DNA from: Gammaproteobacteria bacterium
Lineage (GTDB): Bacteria > Pseudomonadota > Gammaproteobacteria > Pseudomonadales > Halieaceae
Assembly: GCA_029859085.1 (NCBI GenBank)
Contig: JAOUDU010000166.1
Location: 1-6,362, forward strand
Direction: 5' to 3'
DNA: 6,362 nucleotides
In this document: positions 1 to 5,093 of the stretch, one piece after another
Layout: the number at the start of each line of letters is the position of its first letter
Numbering within the stretch: the first letter of the stretch is position 1
The notes under the pieces: model-generated
Seen by the model: the letters and a program-made list of their open reading frames with translations, nothing else
Database searches by the model: none
Told to the model about the DNA's origin: nothing
Translations under genes and position numbers: made by a program

Positions 1-1
1 A

Positions 2-454
2 GCGGGCCGTGTCGGTATCCGCACGGTGTTCCGGCATTTTGCCGATATGGAGACGCTGTTTGCGACCATGGATGTGCAATTGCGGGAGAGCTACGAGGGC
101 CTGTTTCTCGGGGGCAATCGCGCCGGCACCCTGGACGAGAGAATCCTGCACGCGATTGAACGCCGCGCCGCCGCGTTTGAGAAACAATCCCCGCTGATGC
201 GATCGACCCGGGCCCAGATATGGCGTTCACCGGTACTGCAAAAGAATTACGCGAGAAACCAGCGCGGCCTGCGCAAGGACCTGGCGGACTGGCTGCCGGA
301 GATCGCCGATTTGCCCCCGGTCCGCAGGGAGCTGGTGGACGCGGCCGCCTCCTTCGAGACCTGGGACAGGCTGCGCTCCCACCAGGGCCTGGGCGTCAAG
401 GCCAGCATGGAGGTGGTGCACGAAATACTGCGCCTGGCCTTTGGAATCAACTAG
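2..454 (+). CDS. TetR/AcrR-family transcriptional regulator (3' part, start outside the window)
   Basis: The gene enters from the left edge in the frame that begins at base 2, and 150 codons plus a TAG stop are visible. The first residues read AGRVGIRTVFRHFADMETLF. This is the end of a TetR-type helix-turn-helix: the recognition helix followed by the conserved Y/F-x-H-F segment before helix 4. The remainder is a helical ligand-binding domain with a C-terminal SFETWDRLRSHQGLG segment at about residues 112-126 of the fragment, a pattern common in TetR C-terminal domains. About 40-50 N-terminal residues are missing. GTG at 26 falls inside the helix-turn-helix and is not the true start. Such proteins are usually cytoplasmic repressors released by a small hydrophobic ligand. 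A role in controlling the neighbouring catabolic genes is inference from position. The family call is firm; target and ligand are unknown. Confidence 0.85.
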   Translation, partial: AGRVGIRTVFRHFADMETLFATMDVQLRESYEGLFLGGNRAGTLDERILHAIERRAAAFEKQSPLMRSTRAQIWRSPVLQKNYARNQRGLRKDLADWLPEIADLPPVRRELVDAAASFETWDRLRSHQGLGVKASMEVVHEILRLAFGIN

Positions 455-457
455 GTC

Positions 458-1168
458 CTACTTGCGGCCCCAGACACCGACGGCTTCCTGCACCCGCTCG
501 GTGTAGGCGCGCAGTCCCGGGAACTCCATGGCGATCCCGGTGACCCAGGTGCCCGGTTGGTTGTCGTAGATCCCGGCCATCATCCCGGCGACGGTGAAAT
601 CGAAAACATTGGCTTGTTCGCCGTGGAGGAAGCCGCTGGCGGGAACCATCGCCGCCAGCGCCTCCAGGTCGCGCCGGGCAAATCCTTTCTGTTCCTCGAG
701 GCTGTGCCGGCCCAGGCCGTGCAGCTGATATGTCTGGGCCATGCGGCGGCGCGCCACGCCGCTGATGATGGGACGCAGCACGCCCGGAAGTGAACCAAAA
801 AACCCCCTGGCTACATGTGGCCACCAGTCGTCGTCCAGCCAGCGACTGGCCACCATCAACCAGTACAGGTGATCCTCCACCAGGCGGGTGAGGGCCAGGC
901 CCTCGCCTTTCTGGCGGGCACTGAGACCGGCAAACACCCTGCCCGAGGTAAGGGTGTCCAGGTACTGGACGATGAGTTCCGAGTCGGGAATTTTCTTCCC
1001 GTCGACAATCAGGAAGGGCAGCTTGCCCTTGGGCGCCTTGCGGGGGTCGGTTATATCAGAGAGCGTGTATTCGAGGCCCAATGACGCGAGCAGCATTTCA
1101 ATCTTCAGGCAAAACGGGCTGACGTTGCGCATGCCAAAGGCCGCGGGCAGGGTGACGAGCTCAATCAT
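458..1168 (-). CDS. Metaxin/Fax-like glutathione S-transferase family protein
   Basis: This 236-residue protein has a GST layout. A thioredoxin-fold N-terminal domain spans about residues 1-75 and an all-helical C-terminal domain about 90-230. Visible motifs are VSPFCLKIE at 16-24, the cis-proline segment GKLPFLIVDG at 48-57 and PDSELIVQYL at 61-70, which holds the acidic/serine pair that normally contacts the gamma-glutamyl end of glutathione. The SPFC-x-K pattern with PKGKLPF fits the metaxin/Failed-axon-connections-like branch better than classical bacterial beta or nu GSTs. Cys20 sits where some family members place a catalytic cysteine, but activity on glutathione is not proven. The frame is open back to 1276; I chose 1168 because AAGGAGG lies 8 nt upstream and the GST fold begins there. 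It follows the oxidoreductase gene by 37 bp, so the two are probably cotranscribed. It ends 3 bp from the convergent TetR stop. Confidence 0.85.
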   Translation of the reverse strand: MIELVTLPAAFGMRNVSPFCLKIEMLLASLGLEYTLSDITDPRKAPKGKLPFLIVDGKKIPDSELIVQYLDTLTSGRVFAGLSARQKGEGLALTRLVEDHLYWLMVASRWLDDDWWPHVARGFFGSLPGVLRPIISGVARRRMAQTYQLHGLGRHSLEEQKGFARRDLEALAAMVPASGFLHGEQANVFDFTVAGMMAGIYDNQPGTWVTGIAMEFPGLRAYTERVQEAVGVWGRK

Positions 1169-1176
1169 ACTGGCTC

Positions 1177-1183
1177 CCTCCTT
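1177..1183 (-). promoter_or_regulatory. Ribosome binding site fixing the start of the metaxin-like GST gene
   Basis: Read on the minus strand the site is AAGGAGG, 8 nt before ATG at 1168. It decides against the longer open frame starting at 1276, whose extra residues overlap the end of the upstream gene and do not resemble GST sequence. Confidence 0.8.
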
Positions 1184-1205
1184 GGTGACGATTCTGGTGT
1201 GTCGA

Positions 1206-1673
1206 CTATGCCGCCCCGGGAGGTTCACACACGAAGATGGGGATGTCGCGGCTGGTGCGGGCGCGGTAATCCGCATAGGGGGCGTAGGCCTTGTCGCAAA
1301 GCGGCCATAAATCCGGTTTCTCGGCCGCCGTGGCGAGCCGCGCCCGCAGCGTCATCACCCGGCCGCGATAGCGCACGGAAATATCCGGGTTTTTGGCAAT
1401 ATTGTAGTACCAAACGGGATTCCTGACGGCTCCGCCCATGGAGGCCACAAGTAGTAAACCCTTTTTATAGGGGACATACATCAGCGGCATGGTGATGCTG
1501 CGACCAGACTTCGCGCCGGTCATCGTGACAAAGCACACCTCGTCGCCGGCCAGCGTATTGAACATTTTCCCGAACGTCAGCTTGTTGAGGAATATATGTG
1601 TTCTCGACATGGTTTTCAGGATCCACTTGGGCGGATTCAAACCTTTCTTTTCATCTTCCGCGTGGTCTGCCAT
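1206..1673 (-). CDS. Deazaflavin-type nitroreductase/quinone reductase family protein (DUF385, Ddn-like)
   Basis: This small protein of 155 residues has the hallmarks of the Ddn/DUF385 split beta-barrel family. They are TGAKSGRSITMPLMYV at 52-67, ASMGGAVRNPVWYYNI at 77-92, and PYADYRARTSRDIPIFVCEP at 132-151. Members studied in mycobacteria and other actinobacteria bind coenzyme F420 and reduce quinones or nitro compounds; other relatives use flavin or have no known cofactor. The conserved KSGR loop and the N-P-x-W-Y-x-N motif are present and the length is normal for the family. No signal peptide is seen, so a soluble cytoplasmic protein is likely. ATG at 1673 is preceded by AAGGA about 10 nt upstream. 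A candidate promoter lies about 45-75 bp upstream, and the metaxin-like GST gene follows after 37 bp. The family is near certain; the cofactor and substrate are open. Confidence 0.85.
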   Translation of the reverse strand: MADHAEDEKKGLNPPKWILKTMSRTHIFLNKLTFGKMFNTLAGDEVCFVTMTGAKSGRSITMPLMYVPYKKGLLLVASMGGAVRNPVWYYNIAKNPDISVRYRGRVMTLRARLATAAEKPDLWPLCDKAYAPYADYRARTSRDIPIFVCEPPGAA

Positions 1674-1718
1674 GGCTGATTTTTCCTTATCGGTAGTAGT
1701 GAGGTATCAGGCCGCGAC

Positions 1719-1748
1719 AGTGTCGATCCCCCGGGCCGGGCCTGTCAA
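1719..1748 (-). promoter_or_regulatory. Candidate promoter for the oxidoreductase-GST pair
   Basis: On the minus strand a perfect TTGACA (1743-1748) is followed after 18 bp by GACACT (1719-1724), a weak -10 match. An 11-bp dyad, CGACA-N-TGTCG (1715-1725), overlaps that -10. The position, about 45 bp before the start at 1673, fits a sigma-70-type promoter. The -10 match is poor, so this is tentative. Confidence 0.3.
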
Positions 1749-1784
1749 CACCTGCTGTTCCCGTGCCGGTGTTGCTGCGGTGCG

Positions 1785-1945
1785 GCCTTGTTTTTTGGCA
1801 GGTAGCCCCTTTTGCGCGACGCGTCTATCAGCAGCCCGCGAAAAATCTTGCGCGGCAGCAGCCGTTTCATCAGCGCGGTGACGCCCACGCCCTTGCCTGA
1901 GGGGCCAGTGCCTCCACCGCATTGATATATCCCGGTCGCATTGGC
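1785..1945 (-). pseudogene. Possible decayed gene fragment (C-terminal remnant, family not identified)
   Basis: The roughly 300-bp gap between the acyl-CoA dehydrogenase stop and the oxidoreductase start holds no intact gene. On the minus strand one frame reads GYINAVEALAP (about 1945-1900). A neighbouring frame then continues with GVGVTALMKRLLPRKIF and on through GLLIDASRKRGYLP to about 1795. Joined by a one-base shift near 1890-1905, these give a plausible basic, helical C-terminal tail with G/C-rich third positions like real genes nearby. No start codon with a ribosome binding site belongs to it. The tail recalls the ends of some short-chain dehydrogenases, but the resemblance is too weak to name. 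It could instead be non-coding sequence that is open by chance because of high GC. Confidence 0.25.
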
Positions 1946-1969
1946 CTTGGCTGCCTGCCTGCATTGCAA

Positions 1970-3103
1970 TCAATCCAGCAGGCTGCGACTGATCAGTTCT
2001 TTCATGATTTCCGAGGTGCCACCGTAGATGCGTTGCACCCTGGCGTCGACAAAGGCCCTGGATACGCCGTACTCGCGCATATACCCGTAGCCGCCAAACA
2101 GCTGCAGGCAGGTATCCACCACCCGGCCCTGCATTTCGGTGGTGGCGACCTTGGCCATGCTCGCGGTGGCGACGTCCAGCTCTGCGTTCATCAACAGGGT
2201 TTTGCATTCATCCACGAAGGCGCGATGGACCCGGATATCGGTGGCGGCCTCGGCCAGCTTGAACCTGGTGTTCTGCAGCGCGGCCAGCGGTGCGCCGAAA
2301 GCCTTGCGCTCCTTCACATACCCGACAGTCTCCGCCAGTACACCCTCGGCAGCGGCAACGGCGCCGATGGCCAGGGACAAACGCTCGCGCTGCAACTCCC
2401 CCATCAATACCGCGAAACCCCGATCCGGTTCCCCGAGGATGGCGCTCGCAGGAACCCGCACATCCTCAAAAAACAGTTCGGAGGTGCCCGCCGCGTGCAG
2501 GCCTATTTTCTCCAGGTTGCGACCCCGCTGGAATCCCGGCAGGTTGGTGTCCACCAGGAACAGGCTGGTGCCCCGGGACCCGGCGACCTCCATGTTGGTG
2601 CGAGCCACCACGATCACCATGTCACAGTGCTGGCCGTTCGTTATAAAGGTCTTGGAGCCGTTGATGATGTAGTGATCACCATCGCGCCTGGCTGTGGTGC
2701 GCACAGCCTGCAGGTCGCTGCCCGCCCCGGGCTCGGTCATCGCCACCGCGCCGACACAGGCGCCCGCGACCATCTCCGGCAGGTAGCGCTGTTTTTGCTC
2801 CTCTGAGCCATTATTGAGGATGTAGTGTGCGACGATATCGGAGTGCACCGTCATCGGCCCGCCGATGGAGCCGAAATTGGCGCGGCTGAACTCTTCGACA
2901 ATTATCATCGCAAACCGGAAGTCGGCAGCGGAGCCACCGTAGGTCTCGGGAAGATCCACTCCCAGCAAACCCTGCTCGCCCAGTTTGTTCCACAACCCCC
3001 GGGGGAATATCCCGGCGTTTTCCCATTGCTCATAATAGGGCGCGATCTCTGCTGCTATAAAGCGCCTGACGTTGTCCCGGAAAAGGGCCAGTTCTTCGTT
3101 CAT
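1970..3103 (-). CDS. Acyl-CoA dehydrogenase, long-chain/isovaleryl-type active site
   Basis: FAD enzyme that oxidises an acyl-CoA to its 2,3-enoyl-CoA and passes electrons to electron-transfer flavoprotein, as in beta-oxidation or related ring and side-chain degradation. The 377-residue length is normal. The helical N-terminal domain (about 1-115) is followed by the beta domain, with the signature VGAVAMTEPGAGSD at 117-130. The C-terminal helical domain ends in QLFGGYGYMREYGVSRAFVD at 334-353 and RIYGGTSEIMKEL at 358-370. In medium- and short-chain enzymes the catalytic base is the Glu of YEGT; here that position is Gly361. As in mammalian long-chain and isovaleryl enzymes, the base is predicted to be a Glu in the earlier helix, Glu240 in LQRERL. 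AAGAGGAG lies 7 nt before ATG at 3103. The gene is downstream of the nu-class GST gene across a 116-bp gap, so it may be in the same transcript. The substrate is unknown. Confidence 0.95.
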   Translation of the reverse strand: MNEELALFRDNVRRFIAAEIAPYYEQWENAGIFPRGLWNKLGEQGLLGVDLPETYGGSAADFRFAMIIVEEFSRANFGSIGGPMTVHSDIVAHYILNNGSEEQKQRYLPEMVAGACVGAVAMTEPGAGSDLQAVRTTARRDGDHYIINGSKTFITNGQHCDMVIVVARTNMEVAGSRGTSLFLVDTNLPGFQRGRNLEKIGLHAAGTSELFFEDVRVPASAILGEPDRGFAVLMGELQRERLSLAIGAVAAAEGVLAETVGYVKERKAFGAPLAALQNTRFKLAEAATDIRVHRAFVDECKTLLMNAELDVATASMAKVATTEMQGRVVDTCLQLFGGYGYMREYGVSRAFVDARVQRIYGGTSEIMKELISRSLLD

Positions 3104-3219
3104 CCGATTGCTCCTCTTTACATGGTTGACGGGGGCGTCACGATACCGGTCAGTCGAGAGCGCAACGTCGCCGGGGGAGGTGTCTGCCCGGGCAGCAATT
3201 GCACTGGTGGCGGTCCGCT

Positions 3220-3903
3220 TCAGGTCTGCAGCGTGGAGCGCGCGTTCCTGGCGAATTCCTCCGCCTTTTCCTTATCCTCTACGATGCTGTCTATCGGGAA
3301 CGGCACGGCGATGCCGCGCTGCAGTCCCGGCTTTTCCTTCATCACGTTCATCCAGCGATCGAGGTTCTCAAGACCCTCCCGGGAGATCCCCGACCACTTG
3401 TAGGTCCTGACCCAGCACCAGTTGGCGATGTCGGCGATGGAGTAGTCGTCAGCCAGCCATTCGCTCTGGCCCAGGCGGGTATCGAGTACTTCAAACAGGC
3501 GGCGCCCCTCGTGCTGGTAGCGGTTGATCGCCGCTTCTATTTTCTCGGGGAAGTAGCGATAGAAAACGTTGGCCTGGCCCATCATCGGCCCGATGCCAGC
3601 CATCTGGAACATCAGCCACTGAATCACCCGGGAGCGCCCCTTGGTATCCGTGGGCAGCAACCGGCCGGACTGTTCCGCCAGGTAGATCATGATGGCGCCT
3701 GACTCGAATACCGCGAAGTCGCCGTTGGCCCGATCGACGATCACCGGGATGCGACCGTTAGGGTTCAGCGCCCGGAAACCGGGCGTGTGCTGGTCACCGG
3801 AGCGGATGTCCACCACCTTGACGGTATACTCGAGGCCGAGTTCCTCCAATGTGCAGGACGCCTTGTGACCATTGGGGGTGGGGGCTGTATACAGGTCGAT
3901 CAT
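3220..3903 (-). CDS. Nu-class (YfcG/Ure2p-like) glutathione S-transferase
   Basis: The protein has 227 residues and its N-terminus, [14 protein letters not shown], is close to E. coli YfcG. Thr9 and Asn11 correspond to the residues that position glutathione or its disulfide in that family, which lacks the catalytic Tyr/Ser/Cys of other GST classes. Other visible landmarks are the cis-proline in GRIPVIVD (Pro53), [13 protein letters not shown] at 66-78 with Glu67-Ser68 for glutathione binding, and the helix-capping SIADIA at 155-160. Characterised relatives act as glutathione-disulfide-dependent reductases or peroxidases rather than conjugating enzymes; that role here is inferred. The frame is open to 4062, but AGAGGAG 7 nt before ATG at 3903 and the alignment with YfcG fix the start. 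It is the first gene of the leftward block and is transcribed from the divergent region shared with the nitronate monooxygenase-like gene. Confidence 0.92.
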   Translation of the reverse strand: MIDLYTAPTPNGHKASCTLEELGLEYTVKVVDIRSGDQHTPGFRALNPNGRIPVIVDRANGDFAVFESGAIMIYLAEQSGRLLPTDTKGRSRVIQWLMFQMAGIGPMMGQANVFYRYFPEKIEAAINRYQHEGRRLFEVLDTRLGQSEWLADDYSIADIANWCWVRTYKWSGISREGLENLDRWMNVMKEKPGLQRGIAVPFPIDSIVEDKEKAEEFARNARSTLQT

Positions 3904-3910
3904 ACTTTGG

Positions 3911-3917
3911 CTCCTCT
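3911..3917 (-). promoter_or_regulatory. Ribosome binding site fixing the start of the nu-class GST gene
   Basis: The minus strand reads AGAGGAG, 7 nt before ATG at 3903. The extension of the same frame to 4062 crosses the AT-rich promoter region and adds residues with no GST character, so it is rejected as a start. Confidence 0.8.
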
Positions 3918-3956
3918 GCCGGGTTCCGCTGGATATTTTTTTTGCATTTGGGCGAC

Positions 3957-3972
3957 TGTACATGATAGTACA
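3957..3972 (-). promoter_or_regulatory. Dyad TGTAC-N6-GTACA framing a -10-like hexamer (candidate operator/promoter of the nu-class GST gene)
   Basis: A 16-bp inverted repeat with perfect 5-bp arms (3957-3961 and 3968-3972) lies about 55-70 bp upstream of the nu-class GST start. The six bases between the arms read TATCAT on the minus strand, a 5/6 match to TATAAT. A protein bound to this dyad would cover the -10. No convincing -35 is seen 16-18 bp further upstream, so the promoter may need an activator or be weak. The binding protein is unknown; the TetR-family regulator at the left edge is only one candidate. Confidence 0.4.
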
Positions 3973-4006
3973 CCACTTGCCCGAGCCCGGCCGTGACGCC
4001 AGTTGG

Positions 4007-4029
4007 TTCCGGTGGCGGGCCACCCGGAA
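4007..4029. repeat. Imperfect inverted repeat in the divergent intergenic region
   Basis: The left arm TTCCGGTGGC and right arm GCCACCCGGAA pair over ten bases with one bulged base and a two-base centre. It lies near the middle of the 214-bp region between the two divergent starts. No run of T follows on either strand, so it does not look like a terminator. It could be an operator for a dimeric or tetrameric regulator, or a hairpin in a leader transcript. Confidence 0.45.
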
Positions 4030-4043
4030 TAATATATATCCTA

Positions 4044-4070
4044 ATGACATTGTGCGTGCCAAAATATAGC
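4044..4070 (+). promoter_or_regulatory. Candidate promoter of the nitronate monooxygenase-like gene
   Basis: ATGACA at 4044-4049 matches the -35 consensus at five of six bases. TATAGC at 4065-4070 matches the -10 at four of six. The 15-bp spacer is short for a sigma-70-type promoter. A start of transcription near 4077 would leave a leader of about 40 nt that contains the GAACGC/GCGTTC dyad. The AT-rich stretch at 4028-4040 offers an alternative -10. Confidence 0.35.
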
Positions 4071-4082
4071 CGCCGCGTCCTG

Positions 4083-4096
4083 GAACGCGAGCGTTC
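4083..4096. promoter_or_regulatory. Dyad GAACGC-GA-GCGTTC just upstream of the nitronate monooxygenase ribosome binding site
   Basis: Perfect 6-bp arms (4083-4088 and 4091-4096) separated by two bases end 8 bases before the AAAAGGAG ribosome binding site at 4103-4110. The site would lie in the early transcribed region of the candidate promoter, where a repressor could block elongation or initiation. Its GAAC-N6-GTTC spacing does not match the LexA boxes I know. The likely function is an operator; the cognate protein is unknown. Confidence 0.4.
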
Positions 4097-4117
4097 AGCC
4101 AGAAAAGGAGTTAAAGC

Positions 4118-5068
4118 ATGGCAATTGAAAACCGGGTGACCCGGCTCACCGGGACCCAGTACCCGATCATACAGGCCCCCATGGGCTGGATCGCCCGCTC
4201 GCAGCTGGCCTCGGCAGTCAGCAATGCCGGCGGTCTCGGCATCATCGAAACCTCGTCCGGGGAGCTGGACAATATCAAGCGCGAGGTAAAGCTGATGCGC
4301 GAACTGACCGACAAACCGTTCGGCATGAACGTCGCACTGTCCTATGTCAAAGGCACCAATATTATCGATTTCGTGATCGGGCAGGGAATAAAGTTCGTCA
4401 CGACCTCCTCCGGCAGCCCGAGTGTCTGCACCAAAGACTTCCAGGCGGCGGGCATTACCGTGTTCCACGTGGTGCCGACCCTGGAAATGGCCCTGAAGGC
4501 GATAGACGCCGGAGTGGACGGGCTGGTGGTGGAGGGCGGCGAGGGTGGCGGGTTCAAGAACCCCAGCCCGGTATCGACCATGGTCTTGCTGCCCCTGATC
4601 CGCTCCCGGGTCGATGTCCCCATTATCGCCGCCGGCGGTATCAGCGATGGCCCCTCGATGGCGGCCGCATTCGCGATGGGAGCCGAAGGCGTGCAGATGG
4701 GGACGCGGATGCTGTCCAGCCTGGAGTCGCCGGTACACGACAACTGGAAGCAGGCGGTCGTGGCCGCCAAAGAGACGGACACGGTATTTCTCAACCAGCA
4801 GTCGCGCCCCGCGCTGCGGGCACTGCGCACGGCGCGCACAGCGGCCCTGGAGCCCCTGGGCAAGTTTAACGTCATGGAGAACATGGCCGGGATTCCGCAA
4901 TTGTATTTCGGTGGGGATATGGAGGCGGCCATCCCGCTGTCGGGCGAGGTCTGCGGGCGCATTGACGCGGTGATCAGCGCCAGGCAGATCATAGATGAAA
5001 CCATCGCCGGTTTTCATGAGGTTGTGAACGGACTTGCGAAGCGGTACCCGGGAAATGCCGGACAATAA
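4118..5068 (+). CDS. Nitronate monooxygenase / 2-nitropropane dioxygenase-family FMN protein
   Basis: This 316-residue TIM-barrel flavoprotein belongs to the family that includes nitronate monooxygenase and the enoyl-ACP reductase FabK. Features in order are YPIIQAPMGWIA at 15-26 (FMN contact), NAGGLGIIE at 36-44, VDGLVVEGGEGGGF at 133-146, AAGGISDG at 171-178, and GVQMGTRML at 191-199 for phosphate and flavin binding. Classical members carry a histidine after the glycine pair (E-x-G-G-H), which is the catalytic base or substrate contact; here that position is Phe146. The enzyme may therefore not oxidise nitronates and could be a flavin reductase, enoyl reductase or dehydrogenase with another substrate. 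AAAAGGAG at 4103-4110 lies 7 nt before the ATG. It is the first gene of the rightward block and is followed closely by the long GST-fold gene, suggesting joint function. Confidence 0.9.
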   Translation: MAIENRVTRLTGTQYPIIQAPMGWIARSQLASAVSNAGGLGIIETSSGELDNIKREVKLMRELTDKPFGMNVALSYVKGTNIIDFVIGQGIKFVTTSSGSPSVCTKDFQAAGITVFHVVPTLEMALKAIDAGVDGLVVEGGEGGGFKNPSPVSTMVLLPLIRSRVDVPIIAAGGISDGPSMAAAFAMGAEGVQMGTRMLSSLESPVHDNWKQAVVAAKETDTVFLNQQSRPALRALRTARTAALEPLGKFNVMENMAGIPQLYFGGDMEAAIPLSGEVCGRIDAVISARQIIDETIAGFHEVVNGLAKRYPGNAGQ

Positions 5069-5081
5069 AAAGCCCAGCCTG

Positions 5082-5087
5082 AGGAGG
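5082..5087 (+). promoter_or_regulatory. Ribosome binding site supporting a GTG start at 5094
   Basis: AGGAGG lies 6 nt before GTG at 5094. The upstream in-frame ATG at 5055 has no comparable site, only GGGAA directly against it. The GTG start also coincides with the first strand of the GST fold. Confidence 0.6.
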
Positions 5088-5093
5088 GCGGGG

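Noticed and set aside
1169..1276. N-terminal extension of the metaxin-like GST
   Set aside because: The extra residues lack GST character, overlap the upstream gene, and a strong ribosome binding site precedes 1168.
1746..1774. 7-bp inverted repeat CAACACC/GGTGTTG considered as a terminator
   Set aside because: The loop is 15 nt and no adjacent T-run follows in the direction of the genes; the T-run at 1790-1796 is on the plus strand, where no gene ends.
1922..2806. A 294-codon open frame on the plus strand
   Set aside because: It is antisense to the acyl-CoA dehydrogenase and has no family resemblance or ribosome binding site.
3184..3195. 12-bp palindrome CTGCCCGGGCAG between the nu-class GST and acyl-CoA dehydrogenase genes, considered as a terminator
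   Set aside because: As a hairpin it has only a 4-bp stem and no T-run follows on the minus strand; it does not support a terminator call.
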